64,000 bases of DNA from an uncultured Muribaculaceae bacterium (GCA_947628305.1 CANQZG010000001.1:248001-312000), one strand, 5' to 3'. Positions 42,597-52,208 are shown, numbered from the stretch's first letter. Numbers and translations: made by a program. Notes: generated from the sequence alone by a model not told the origin.

Positions 42597-45185
42597 ATGA
42601 ACTTCAACAACTTCACCATCAAATCGCAGGAAGCGATTCAGAAAGCGGTGGAAATCACCAAGGGCAGCGGCAACCAGGCCATCGAGCCGGTCCATCTGCT
42701 CAAAGGGGTTGTATCGGAGGGAGAGTCGCTTGTCAAATTCATCTTTTCAAAGGTGGGCGCGAACATGTCGGCTCTCGATTCGCAAATCGACCGCGAAATC
42801 GCATCCCTGCCAAAAGTCTCGGGAGGCGAACCCTACCTGAGCCGCACATCAAACGACGTATTGCAAAAGGCCCTTGACATCGCCAAGAAACAAGGCGACG
42901 AATATGTCACACTCGAAGCATTGCTAATGGCAATCTTCAATATCAACTCCCCGGCCGCTACCATACTGAAAGATGCCGGATTGAGCGAAAAAGAATTAAG
43001 CGCGGCCATCGACGAACTTCGCAAAGGCAAGAAAGCTACCGACCAAAGCGCGGAGGACACCTATAATGCCTTGTCAAAATATGCCATAAACCTCAATGAA
43101 CGCGCACGACAGGGGAAACTTGACCCGGTCATCGGACGCGATGACGAAATACGCCGTGTGTTGCAGATTCTCAGCCGACGTACCAAGAACAACCCGATGC
43201 TGATTGGTGAACCTGGTACAGGCAAGACCGCAATAGCCGAAGGTCTCGCACAGCGCATCGTGCGTGGCGATGTCCCCGAAAACCTGCGTTCAAAACAGAT
43301 TTTCTCACTTGACATGGGCGCGCTTGTCGCCGGTGCCAAATACAAGGGCGAGTTTGAGGAACGTCTCAAGGCGATTGTCAACGAAGTGACACAGAGCGAC
43401 GGCGAAATAATCCTTTTCATTGACGAAATCCATACACTCGTAGGCGCAGGTAAAGGCGAAGGGGCGATGGACGCGGCCAATATCCTCAAACCCGCACTCG
43501 CACGTGGCGAGTTACGTAGTATCGGCGCAACGACCCTTGACGAGTATCAGAAATATTTTGAAAAAGACAAAGCCCTCGAACGTCGCTTCCAGAAAGTCAT
43601 GGTCAACGAACCTGACGAGATGAGTGCAATCGCAATCCTGCGCGGACTGAAAGAACGGTACGAGAACCATCACAAGGTACGCATCCGCGACGAGGCGGTC
43701 GTGGCCGCCGTCCAACTGTCGGAACGTTATATCACCGACCGTTTCCTCCCCGACAAGGCAATCGACCTCGTTGACGAAGCGGCATCGAAACTACGTCTTG
43801 AAATCGATTCCGTACCACAGGCCCTCGATGAAATCTCACGCATGATTGCCCAGAAAGAAATCGAGCGCGAAGCCATCAAACGCGAGGGTGACACCGAACG
43901 TATCAAGGAAATCGAGAAAGACATCGCCTCGATGCGCGAGGAGGAAAAAGAATATACGGCCAAATGGAAAGCCGAGAAAGACCTCATCAACCGTATACAA
44001 CAGAACAAAATCGACATCGAGCAGCTGAATTTCGACGCCGAGCGCGCCGAACGTGAAGGCGACTATGCACGCGTGGCCGAAATCCGTTACTCCAAGATTC
44101 AACAGAAAGAGAAAGAGAACGCCGAAATCCAGGAACAACTCAAGGTGATGCAGGGCGAAAAGGCTCTCATCAAGGAGGAGGTCGACGCCGAGGACATCGC
44201 CGATGTCGTGTCGCGCTGGACCGGCATCCCCGTCAACAAGATGGTACAAAGCGAAAAAGAGAAGCTGCTGCACCTTGAGGAGGAGCTTCACTCACGTGTT
44301 ATCGGGCAGGAGGAGGCAATACGCGCAATCGCAGACGCCGTGCGCCGTTCACGCGCCGGGTTGAACGACCCGCGCCGGCCAATCGGTTCATTCATCTTCC
44401 TCGGCACCACCGGCGTGGGCAAGACAGAACTCGCAAAGGCACTGGCCGAATATCTGTTTGACGACGAAAACATGATGACACGTATCGACATGAGCGAGTA
44501 TCAGGAGAAACACGCCGTGTCACGCCTCGTTGGCGCGCCTCCGGGATACGTCGGCTACGACGAAGGAGGGCAGCTCACCGAGGCCGTGCGGCGCAAACCC
44601 TATTCGGTCGTGTTATTTGACGAAATCGAGAAAGCACATCCCGACGTGTTCAATATCCTGTTGCAGGTACTTGACGACGGACGGTTGACCGACAACAAAG
44701 GACGTATGGTGAACTTCAAGAACACAATCATCATCATGACCTCCAACATGGGTTCACACGTCATCCGCGACAATTTCGCCAAGATGACCGATGAAAACCG
44801 CGACGAGACAATCGATAAAACCAAGGCCGAGGTGCTTGACATGCTGAAACAGACCATCCGACCCGAATTCCTCAACCGTATCGACGAGACCATCATGTTC
44901 ACCCCGCTCAACGAGCGTGAAATCGAGGAAATTGTCGGGTTGCAAATCAAGTCAGTCCAAAAGATGCTCGAGCATAACGGCATCACTCTTGAAGTCACAC
45001 CCAAAGCATTGAAATATCTCGCAGAGGAAGGTTATGACCCCGAATTTGGCGCACGTCCCGTCAAACGAGTGATTCACCGCCTCGTCCTCAACCGCCTTTC
45101 CAAGGACATTCTCGCCCAGAAAGTCGACAAGGAACGCCCCATCATCATCGATGTCGCCGACGATGAACTGACATTCAAGAACTGA
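42597..45185 (+). CDS. clpB: ClpB disaggregase
   Basis: An 862-residue AAA+ chaperone that with DnaK rescues aggregated proteins. N-terminal Clp repeats (1-150); first AAA domain with GEPGTGKT; the long middle coiled coil (about 410-530), present in ClpB and absent from ClpA; second AAA domain with GTTGVGKTE and the D2-small domain at the end ([13 protein letters not shown]). No ClpP-binding loop, as expected. Its upstream region has no standard TAnnTTTG box, so a stress-type promoter is possible. A BIME-like element follows 35 bp after the stop. Confidence 0.97.
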   Translation: MNFNNFTIKSQEAIQKAVEITKGSGNQAIEPVHLLKGVVSEGESLVKFIFSKVGANMSALDSQIDREIASLPKVSGGEPYLSRTSNDVLQKALDIAKKQGDEYVTLEALLMAIFNINSPAATILKDAGLSEKELSAAIDELRKGKKATDQSAEDTYNALSKYAINLNERARQGKLDPVIGRDDEIRRVLQILSRRTKNNPMLIGEPGTGKTAIAEGLAQRIVRGDVPENLRSKQIFSLDMGALVAGAKYKGEFEERLKAIVNEVTQSDGEIILFIDEIHTLVGAGKGEGAMDAANILKPALARGELRSIGATTLDEYQKYFEKDKALERRFQKVMVNEPDEMSAIAILRGLKERYENHHKVRIRDEAVVAAVQLSERYITDRFLPDKAIDLVDEAASKLRLEIDSVPQALDEISRMIAQKEIEREAIKREGDTERIKEIEKDIASMREEEKEYTAKWKAEKDLINRIQQNKIDIEQLNFDAERAEREGDYARVAEIRYSKIQQKEKENAEIQEQLKVMQGEKALIKEEVDAEDIADVVSRWTGIPVNKMVQSEKEKLLHLEEELHSRVIGQEEAIRAIADAVRRSRAGLNDPRRPIGSFIFLGTTGVGKTELAKALAEYLFDDENMMTRIDMSEYQEKHAVSRLVGAPPGYVGYDEGGQLTEAVRRKPYSVVLFDEIEKAHPDVFNILLQVLDDGRLTDNKGRMVNFKNTIIIMTSNMGSHVIRDNFAKMTDENRDETIDKTKAEVLDMLKQTIRPEFLNRIDETIMFTPLNEREIEEIVGLQIKSVQKMLEHNGITLEVTPKALKYLAEEGYDPEFGARPVKRVIHRLVLNRLSKDILAQKVDKERPIIIDVADDELTFKN

Positions 45186-45220
45186 CAATATGAGAGTGTT
45201 GCAAGACTCGCAAATCAACA

Positions 45221-45310
45221 TCGTAGGGACGCGCCAACAAGCGCGTCCCTTATTGCAGATGATTGATAATCTCCCACTTTGAAGACGCGCACGTTGGCGC
45301 GTCCCTACGA
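45221..45310. repeat. BIME-like inverted pair of GTAG hairpins (copy 2)
   Basis: Perfect 18-bp end-to-end inverted repeat (45221-45238 and 45293-45310). Each half is GTAG (45223-45226) plus hairpin GGACGCG/CGCGTCC, mirrored at 45283-45308 with one mismatch. Total length (90 bp) and spacer equal copy 1 (2404-2493), but the loop words differ (CCAAC with GTTGG here; ACTACG with CGTAGT there). Confidence 0.85.
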
Positions 45311-45333
45311 TTTCGGAATTTATAAGACGCTTC

Positions 45334-45552
45334 TTATAATTCAGGCTTTATGACGGCAATCTTGGTCGATTCCGAGAGCCATCGGCCATTATAGTAACGG
45401 TTGATGCTCGTCGGCAACAGGACCTCGTCTCCGTCGTTCCATGTCCCGGATTCTGGCAGTTTGCTCATGTATGCCCTGATGTTGTTGTCGCCAATCCACT
45501 CGATTCGGGTCGCCTCGTTGACCGGGTCGGTGTCAAGTCGGACGGACGGCAT
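45334..45552 (-). CDS. Doubtful small ORF or gene remnant
   Basis: A 72-codon frame (MPSVRLDTDPVNEATRIEWI at the start) with normal-looking amino-acid content. The frame stays open 15 codons further upstream and would add a CLCDWCGNYS stretch with a CxxC-like motif, but no ATG, GTG or TTG is found there. It may be the 3' end of a lost gene. I recognise no family. Confidence 0.3.
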   Translation of the reverse strand: MPSVRLDTDPVNEATRIEWIGDNNIRAYMSKLPESGTWNDGDEVLLPTSINRYYNGRWLSESTKIAVIKPEL

Positions 45553-45765
45553 GCTGTAGTTGCCGCACCAGTCGCACAGACAGTTAATAATATTGGTTTA
45601 AACAACAATTGTTGTATGGTGCAAATATACACCATGGGTGAGCGATAAAAATTCCCATCAAAACTAAAAAAGAATAAACATCGTAACATTTAACACTACA
45701 CCTCCGTTAAGGTGCTGATTTTTATTGTATATTGCAAAACATTAGTCATAATAAACCTCGCAGCT

Positions 45766-47727
45766 ATGAAACGTCTGGGAACAATCTCACTATCACTGAC
45801 ACGGGTATCAGACAACATCTGTCATCGAATATTGATATGTATTATTGCAGTGCTTGTGTCATCGTCGGTCGCATCGGCATACAATCCGAATGACTATGAT
45901 TTTGAGGTAGAGGGATTATATTATAAGATTACCGGCAATACGGAAGTGACGCTTCAAAAGGTGGTTAATCCCGATATTGAGGTTCTTTCAATCCCGTCAT
46001 CGGTTATCGACCCGGATACCGGGCTCCTTTATTCGGTGACAAGAATTGGAGATGTAGCATCAGGTTATGGCACTTCATTAAAGAATGTTACTAAAATTAT
46101 AATCCCGGAATCGATAGTTCAAATAGGGTCTTATGCCTTTTCAGGATGTGAGAGTTTAGAATCGGTATCAATCTCTCGGATTATAAATATTGGTATTTAT
46201 GCTTTCTCATCGTGTGAGGCACTCAAGGCTGTTGAATTTGCCAGCAAAGAGTCGTCAATGCCAGTGTCGATTGGCGATGGCGCATTTGCAAATTGTAAGT
46301 CTCTTATCGCTTTTAAAATTCCCGAAGGAGTGGTTTCACTCGGGGCATGGGCTTTCTATAATTGTGTAAATTTGTCAAATATTGAAATTCCGGCCTCGTT
46401 GACAAAAATAGATTTTTATTCGAGTGCTCCTTCATTTAAAGGATGCAATAATTTGGAGGCAATAACGATTGATACAGAAAATCCCAAATATGATTCCCGT
46501 AACGGTTGTAATGCGATAATCGACACCGAATCCAATCGATTGATACTGGGATGTGGAAATACCGTGATTCCAAATACGGTATCTAAAATCGGAGAAAGGG
46601 CGTTTCACGGATGCAATACTTTAACAGAAATTGTTATTCCCGGAACTGTCTCTGAAATAGAGAATGAGGCTTTTCTGGATTGTGTCAATTTAATTGATGT
46701 CAGGTCTTCAGCTATGAACATAGGAATCAGGGCATTCAAAAACTGTAAAAATTTAATACGATTGACCCTTGACACATCACTTCAACGAATCGGAGTTTCC
46801 GCGTTTCATTCATGTAAGAGTTTGGCTTCTGTTGAAATACCAAAAACAGTGGTTGAGATAGGAGATTCCGCATTCTTTAGTTGTGGATTAAAAGAGATAG
46901 AAATTCCTAATACGATTACCAAGATTAGCGATAATATGTTCAGAGAGTGCAGGGAGTTAGAAAAAGTAATAATCCCTGCTTCCGTTACGGCCTTTGGGGA
47001 GGATGCATTTGCCAGTTGTGTGTCTTTAAAGAGCATGGAAATTCCTGAGACTGTATCAGATATAGGGAAAGGGTGTTTCTTTTATTGTCAAACCCTATCA
47101 AACATAAGTATTCCGAAGACAATAACCAACATCAAAGCATATACTTTTAATGAATGTCCAAAGTTAACCAATATTAAATTCCCTGAATCTATTAAAGAGA
47201 TTGGGAAATATGCATTTCGGCTAAGTGGACTCACCGATGTTACAATACCGGCATCCGTTGCTTCGGTAATGGAGTGTGCCTTTATGGATTGTGACAATCT
47301 TAAAGAAATCACCATTCTCCCAAGGGTAACAACTCTGGTGTTGGGGGATAATGCGTTTTATAACAGTAAAAACATCAACACTGTTAACTCATTAGCTTTT
47401 TATCCGCCAGAATGTAAAGTGGAGAGTAATTCGTATTATCATCATACTTTTGAGGATTGTGTATTTAAAAATGCCACGTTATACGTCCAGGTGGAATCCA
47501 GAAGTAAGTATAGGACACATAATGTATGGGGGGCGTTTAAAAATATCAAAGTATATGGGACATCCGGCATCGAGGATGTGGGGAGTGACGACGGGATGAC
47601 CGCCGATGAACCTGTCGAGGTGTTCAACATGTCGGGCGTAAAGGTCGCCGACTCGACCGAGGGACTCCCCGCCGGCATCTACTTCGTCAGACAGGGTGCG
47701 AAAACAACCAAACTGGCCGTCCGCTAA
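45766..47727 (+). CDS. LRR_5/BspA-like surface protein with sorting tail
   Basis: A 653-residue exported protein. Signal peptide ending SSSVASA; then about fifteen leucine-rich repeats of the Treponema/BspA type (pattern I-G-x-x-A-F-x-x-C-x-x-L-x-x-I-x-I-P). The last 35 residues (FNMSGVKVADS, then LPAGIYFVRQGAKTTKLAVR) look like a C-terminal sorting domain of the type IX system. BspA-like proteins bind host or bacterial surface proteins. Odd: the LRR body is clearly AT-rich, whereas the last 150 bp, coding for the tail, have the GC-rich codon use of the neighbours. The start at 45766 fits the signal peptide. Function in adhesion is inferred. Confidence 0.87.
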   Translation: MKRLGTISLSLTRVSDNICHRILICIIAVLVSSSVASAYNPNDYDFEVEGLYYKITGNTEVTLQKVVNPDIEVLSIPSSVIDPDTGLLYSVTRIGDVASGYGTSLKNVTKIIIPESIVQIGSYAFSGCESLESVSISRIINIGIYAFSSCEALKAVEFASKESSMPVSIGDGAFANCKSLIAFKIPEGVVSLGAWAFYNCVNLSNIEIPASLTKIDFYSSAPSFKGCNNLEAITIDTENPKYDSRNGCNAIIDTESNRLILGCGNTVIPNTVSKIGERAFHGCNTLTEIVIPGTVSEIENEAFLDCVNLIDVRSSAMNIGIRAFKNCKNLIRLTLDTSLQRIGVSAFHSCKSLASVEIPKTVVEIGDSAFFSCGLKEIEIPNTITKISDNMFRECRELEKVIIPASVTAFGEDAFASCVSLKSMEIPETVSDIGKGCFFYCQTLSNISIPKTITNIKAYTFNECPKLTNIKFPESIKEIGKYAFRLSGLTDVTIPASVASVMECAFMDCDNLKEITILPRVTTLVLGDNAFYNSKNINTVNSLAFYPPECKVESNSYYHHTFEDCVFKNATLYVQVESRSKYRTHNVWGAFKNIKVYGTSGIEDVGSDDGMTADEPVEVFNMSGVKVADSTEGLPAGIYFVRQGAKTTKLAVR

Positions 47728-47796
47728 GCCTCTGCATAATAGACAAACGCCTCGCGCGAGGCATGCAAAATCGTAATCAAGTGACAGACGGACTAA

Positions 47797-48876
47797 CTAT
47801 TTCAATGTGAAACGGAAGCCATGACGCGGTGGCAGGATGTCGTAACCGTCATGAGTGGATGCACCGAAACCGATTGAGAACAAGCGCGGGGACGACACTT
47901 CGAGACGGCGTTGCAGATACATCGCGGTCACGCCCATTGTCATGCGTAGGTTGACCTCGACACACGGCGCGATGAGGATTTCCCCGTCACGGCGGTAGGC
48001 CAGCATATCGACCCCGAGCCAACCTTCATAAAACGGTGCGATGACACTGTTAACGGCATGATTCTGCGCCTTAACAACTTCTTCGAGACTGTCGCGTCCG
48101 ACACATTCGGCAATCATTCCGAGCAAAACATGGTCAGGCGCGACAATATTGCCCGCGTAGGCACAACGCCCGTATGTGCGGAACACCGACGAGCCGACAC
48201 GCCGTGCGCCCCCTCCCTCACAATAATATAGCATTGCAAAATCCATGACGCGGTCAAGTCCGCGCTCAACTATCACGCTTCCCTGCCGGCGAATAATACC
48301 CTCGACCTGCCGGCGAAGCGTCTCCGGCGACATCTCACGGGCGCAGAACACCCCGCGCCCCGAACTCGACCATGGGCTCTTGACGTAACATCCCGGCGAC
48401 CGGCGTTCCATCTCGACAGCGACCGAGGCTTCAGTGGTCTCAACCGCAGGTTCAGGGAAACGGAGACGGGGGCACAATTTCGAAATCATGGCGTTGATAT
48501 TGGTCGCCGTGCGTCTGTGGCTCAACAGCCTCCATCGGTCGAGCGACGAATCATCAGGTAAAATCTCGTCAGGAATACCTACATCCAAAAACTGTCGTTT
48601 GGCATCAAGACTCCACCCCCATGGCAACGCACAGTCCACACGGCTCACTGTTTCAGGCGTGGCGATTTCACCATGCAACCCGAAACGTCGCTTGACCTGC
48701 TCAAGCTCATCCTTTAGCGAATCAGGCGCGATTATTATATCCCCCTCCTGCGCCCACCAAGCAGGAAGCAACGCCCCGGCACGGTGCAAAGCCAAGGCAT
48801 TAGCCTTCGGTGTATAGTTACGCTCGTCGGCTGCAAGCGCGAGGTCATTTTCGGGATTGAACAGCAACGCCCTCAT
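47797..48876 (-). CDS. Uncharacterised ATP-grasp-like protein
   Basis: A 359-residue cytosolic protein that I cannot assign to a named enzyme. Features of the ATP-grasp fold are visible: the glycine loop CYVKSPWSSSGRGVFC (about 165), the hinge VERGLDRVMDFAMLY, GVDMLAYRRDG and the metal-binding end PCVEVNLRMTMGVTA with its E-x-N. Such enzymes join an acid to an amine or thiol using ATP. The N-terminus FNPENDLALAADERNYTPK is distinctive and may define a Bacteroidales family. It starts 8 bp after the MINPP-like phosphatase and shares its promoter. Confidence 0.75.
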   Translation of the reverse strand: MRALLFNPENDLALAADERNYTPKANALALHRAGALLPAWWAQEGDIIIAPDSLKDELEQVKRRFGLHGEIATPETVSRVDCALPWGWSLDAKRQFLDVGIPDEILPDDSSLDRWRLLSHRRTATNINAMISKLCPRLRFPEPAVETTEASVAVEMERRSPGCYVKSPWSSSGRGVFCAREMSPETLRRQVEGIIRRQGSVIVERGLDRVMDFAMLYYCEGGGARRVGSSVFRTYGRCAYAGNIVAPDHVLLGMIAECVGRDSLEEVVKAQNHAVNSVIAPFYEGWLGVDMLAYRRDGEILIAPCVEVNLRMTMGVTAMYLQRRLEVSSPRLFSIGFGASTHDGYDILPPRHGFRFTLK

Positions 48877-48884
48877 CGCCGGGT

Positions 48885-50156
48885 CTATTCCTCCATCAGC
48901 CTCACAAAATAGTCACGCATGTCGCTCCAACGACAATATGGCGCAGCCATATCGGACTTGACAGGTAACACAACCTCTTTCTCGTTGTGCAGGACCTTAA
49001 CAATTATATCCTTGGGGTTCTTCCTGTTCTTGAAAAATACGAACTGGATATTACCGGCCATGGGCGACACATTGAAATCGCACCACGCCTTGTAGAAATT
49101 TTCGACCTTGTCCTCACGCCCCGACGCGACCGGAATCCCGAGCAAAGCCGAAAACGGCACCAAGTTACCATCGTGAGCAAACCGAAGCGACGCCGACGGC
49201 TTATCGGCCGCAAGGGCGACATCGGCACGGTCTACAATGTCTTTCAAAATGGGCACTGTCTCCTTGATTGCCACACCGTTATTCCCCGGAAAATCGGCGT
49301 AACGGGCATAGAAATCGGCGTTGAAACATTGCCACAGGTCAAACATCTCATCGGGTGTCAGATAGCGTTTGAAATCAATCTTACCCTCGGTGTTCTGCCC
49401 GTCGGCAGCCAGCCAGTAGATTCCCCACATAAAATTATATGGGTTGACATATTTATCCACAAATTCGTCATCGGAGAAGATAGCCTTGACAAGACGGTCA
49501 GGACGCGTCTGTCTGTTCTTGAACTTGCGCGAGACCTCTTTCCACCATCCTTTGTCGGAACGGAAATCACTTCCCTTTGAGTTCCACGGGCATATATCGG
49601 GCATATATCGCTGTGAGGATTCACGGGTGATGTCAAGAGCGGGATTGATTTCCTTAAGACTCTCACAGAAAGCGGCCATACTCAACACACACCGCACCAC
49701 AAGGGTGGAACGTGCATCCACCTTGGCATTACCTTTGAACACCTCGGGATAATTCTCGGCCATGCGTCTCGCTATCGCCTTGTGCTGCCTCACCCCCAAC
49801 GGCGACAAGTCACCTCCGCGCCCACTGGCCTCAACCAACAGGGAATCAAGGTCGGCGGCGAGTTCCTTGCCCTGCGTGGTGAGCGCATCGGCTTCACGGG
49901 CACGGCGAAGCAAATCGGCAACCCAGTCATAGTCATTGTCGCTGATGAGGTAACGAGACCCGTGACGACCGAAATGGCTTATATAGAACGGCGTATATCC
50001 CTTGGGGGCCGGAGTGTTGTCAGCCGATGTCGCGGGATAGGCATAATATACCCCGCCGGCCTTGTCAAGGTCGGCGAATATCTCCTCACGCGACGTCTGC
50101 CCCATGGCCGACACGGCCAGAATGGACACACCGATTGATAGTATGATTCTTTTCAT
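48885..50156 (-). CDS. Histidine-acid phosphatase, MINPP-like
   Basis: A 423-residue exported histidine phosphatase. Signal peptide up to VSAMGQ; the catalytic RHGSR at 64-68 (HFGRHGSR) and the proton-donor HD in FAHDGNLVP near residue 330. It is like the multiple inositol-polyphosphate phosphatase of Bacteroides that degrades phytate; other phosphomonoesters are possible. First gene of a two-gene operon with the ATP-grasp protein. A perfect promoter is at 50181-50212 (minus). Confidence 0.9.
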   Translation of the reverse strand: MKRIILSIGVSILAVSAMGQTSREEIFADLDKAGGVYYAYPATSADNTPAPKGYTPFYISHFGRHGSRYLISDNDYDWVADLLRRAREADALTTQGKELAADLDSLLVEASGRGGDLSPLGVRQHKAIARRMAENYPEVFKGNAKVDARSTLVVRCVLSMAAFCESLKEINPALDITRESSQRYMPDICPWNSKGSDFRSDKGWWKEVSRKFKNRQTRPDRLVKAIFSDDEFVDKYVNPYNFMWGIYWLAADGQNTEGKIDFKRYLTPDEMFDLWQCFNADFYARYADFPGNNGVAIKETVPILKDIVDRADVALAADKPSASLRFAHDGNLVPFSALLGIPVASGREDKVENFYKAWCDFNVSPMAGNIQFVFFKNRKNPKDIIVKVLHNEKEVVLPVKSDMAAPYCRWSDMRDYFVRLMEE

Positions 50157-50180
50157 AATCTTATAAATTGTTTATGAATG

Positions 50181-50212
50181 CAAAAATACAAATAAGCGAG
50201 CGCAAAAGCAAA
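50181..50212 (-). promoter_or_regulatory. Promoter of phosphatase/ATP-grasp operon
   Basis: On the minus strand TTTG (50209-50212), 20 nt, TATTTTTG (50181-50188), 24 bp before the ATG. Confidence 0.8.
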
Positions 50213-50261
50213 ACTAATATATTACACGATTGTTTATAATTCAAAAGAATAACTATTTAAT

Positions 50262-50759
50262 ATGACAACTATGAAAAAATTTATTTACTTGCTCATCGCA
50301 CTTCCGTTTCTACTTGCATCATGTAGCAACGACGATGACCTCCCTGAGGTTGATTTCTCTATACAGTATTCCGGCGCACAGTCAGTAGATGGCATTTTAT
50401 ATGTGGTACAGGGCGACACGCTGAAGATTGACGCCATTAACATCACCCCCCGTGAAGGCACCAAGCCGGCCACCATCGGCGCGACAGCCTATTACTGGGA
50501 CTACCTCTATTTCGGCACGGCCATGACACCGCCATTTGCAATGGCACTCGAGACCGCTGACCTGCCCGCAGGCAACCACCTACTACAGTTCGAGTCCTCG
50601 GTTTTCCAGGTTGACAAATCAGTGGCTACAGCCTATTTCACCTACAAAGTCAAAATTGTTGAATCGGCCGACGACATCCCGTCTGGCAGTGTAGTGGAAC
50701 CCGGCGTTCTCAAACCCGACCCTGACGTACGTTCAGGCGCGGGAGCCAAATTCAACTAA
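50262..50759 (+). CDS. Small lipoprotein of unknown function
   Basis: A 165-residue protein with lipobox FLLASC-S (cysteine near 21) followed by the acidic NDDD surface-export-like sequence. The rest is probably an Ig-like beta sandwich (VQGDTLKIDAI, ADLPAGNHLLQFES). No known family recognised. ATG at 50271 is an alternative start. It is divergent from the phosphatase and ends at its own terminator. Confidence 0.75.
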   Translation: MTTMKKFIYLLIALPFLLASCSNDDDLPEVDFSIQYSGAQSVDGILYVVQGDTLKIDAINITPREGTKPATIGATAYYWDYLYFGTAMTPPFAMALETADLPAGNHLLQFESSVFQVDKSVATAYFTYKVKIVESADDIPSGSVVEPGVLKPDPDVRSGAGAKFN

Positions 50760-50791
50760 CCGACACTTGCAAGGCTCTATATATAACCCGG

Positions 50792-50826
50792 GCGGGGACT
50801 CCCAAAACTGGAAGTCCCCGCTCTTT
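50792..50826. terminator. Terminator between lipoprotein and TlpA-like gene
   Basis: GCGGGGACT (50792-50800) pairs with AGTCCCCGC (50813-50821), followed by TCTTTT. It lies between convergent genes. Confidence 0.8.
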
Positions 50827-50849
50827 TATAATTCATAATCCCTAACTCC

Positions 50850-51908
50850 TCATTCCTCATTATTCTCCGCTTTCCATCCTTCAAGGGCGGTGGCGACATC
50901 CTTGCGCAATTCAGCTCCCTGCTTGTCACGGCTGACAATCTTCCCTTGGGGGTCTATAAGAATGATGCACGGGATTCCCGATATACCGTACATGTCGGTG
51001 GGGACAGTCTGTGCGTTCAATATCACAGGCCAAGGTATATCCTTGGCACTCATGGCCTTGAGTGTGTTCTCCGGCTCGTCCCATACAGCAACCCCCACGA
51101 TGTTGAGACCTTTGTCCTTGTAAGTGGCATAAAGGTCTTTCAATGTGTCGATTTCCCGCATACAAGGGCCACACCAACTTGCCCAGAAGTCGACAAGAGT
51201 GTATTTCCCGTCCTTACCTACGAAATTGCTTAATTTCTGCGTCTTGCCATTGTAGGGAATTTCGAAATCCTTGTACATGCTCCCCTCCGAGGTCTCGGCT
51301 TTCAGTTCAAGAGCCTTTTCAAGACCTTTGATTTTAGCCATACCGCCCCACCGAGGATACCGTTTCATCATGTCGCGCAATCCTGCGAGGTCTTTCTCAT
51401 AGGCCATCTGAAGGAACATGAAATACCCCACCGGGTTATCGGCGTTCTGGCCCAGCACCTTAGCCGGCAATGCGTTATACTCCTCGACAATAGCCTTGCG
51501 CCGCGCTTCGCCTTCAGGTGTTTCAGGTAACGACTTGTATTCATTAGCCAACTTTGCCATGTCATCCGATATAGCGGCAAGACGACGGTTCAGTTCCGTT
51601 CCTTTTGCATTACCGTTCTCCAATGTTATATCGCCCTCCTCCAGGACGAACACCCCTGCGCGATTGCCGTCAACGATGACCCGCGCAAGCACAGGGTCCG
51701 ATACCGTGCCTTTGAACACAGCCGCCCCCTTGTCCACGATTGTAGAGTCAAGGCGCGCGCCGTTGTCATAGTCGGTTATATAAGCCTTAAGTCCATCCTC
51801 GTCCTCGCTCAACGGCAAGGTTACGGTATAGGCCTGCGTCTTGACCGTGGCACACGACAACGCCACCAAACTGACTGCGAGACCTGATAATAACGATTTC
51901 ATTTTCAT
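50850..51908 (-). CDS. TlpA-like thioredoxin lipoprotein (DUF4369 type)
   Basis: A 352-residue lipoprotein (lipobox VALSC-A, C19). The N-terminal half (about 25-200) is a DUF4369-like beta domain plus helices; the C-terminal half is a TlpA/ResA thioredoxin domain with C246-G-P-C249 (FWASWCGPCM) and the cis-proline loop GISGIPCII. It should reduce or isomerise disulfides in the periplasm. The extra cysteine next to the cis-proline (IPC) is unusual. A TATATTTG -7 box is at 51933-51940 (minus). Start at 51908 chosen for the lipoprotein signal; ATG 51902 is possible. Confidence 0.88.
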   Translation of the reverse strand: MKMKSLLSGLAVSLVALSCATVKTQAYTVTLPLSEDEDGLKAYITDYDNGARLDSTIVDKGAAVFKGTVSDPVLARVIVDGNRAGVFVLEEGDITLENGNAKGTELNRRLAAISDDMAKLANEYKSLPETPEGEARRKAIVEEYNALPAKVLGQNADNPVGYFMFLQMAYEKDLAGLRDMMKRYPRWGGMAKIKGLEKALELKAETSEGSMYKDFEIPYNGKTQKLSNFVGKDGKYTLVDFWASWCGPCMREIDTLKDLYATYKDKGLNIVGVAVWDEPENTLKAMSAKDIPWPVILNAQTVPTDMYGISGIPCIILIDPQGKIVSRDKQGAELRKDVATALEGWKAENNEE

Positions 51909-51932
51909 TTCTATGATTACTGATTTATAGGG

Positions 51933-51940
51933 CAAATATA
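51933..51940 (-). promoter_or_regulatory. -7 box of TlpA-like gene
   Basis: TATATTTG on the minus strand, 25 bp before the ATG. No good -33 box at 20 nt. Confidence 0.55.
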
Positions 51941-52053
51941 GTCACTAATTCCCGGTTTTACCGCTATCTGGCACAAAAGTTTTTCAAATGTGCCGAATAA
52001 TCGTTAAATTTGACTTCGTCCTATATACTATCGCTCGGCAAAGCTAAATAAAT

Positions 52054-52085
52054 TTTGCTTTGCTCTCGACTTATTCGTATATTTG
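52054..52085 (+). promoter_or_regulatory. Promoter of acyl-CoA synthetase-guaA operon
   Basis: TTTG (52054-52057), 20 nt, TATATTTG (52078-52085). The 12-mer TTCGTATATTTG recurs exactly at 52159-52170, giving a second possible -7 box nearer to the gene but without a TTTG partner. Confidence 0.7.
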
Positions 52086-52208
52086 ACTCATAAAATTTGC
52101 TTTGCAAACACGAACCGGCCTTTGGCCGACATTCGCTATTTTATTTCGTCGAATATTCTTCGTATATTTGTTCCGCATTTCACCAAAAAACTCAAATCGA
52201 CATATTAT

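Noticed and set aside
47749-47762. 14-bp palindrome GCCTCGCGCGAGGC between the LRR and ATP-grasp genes as a terminator
   Set aside because: No T-run on either side. It may still serve both convergent transcripts, but I cannot support the call.
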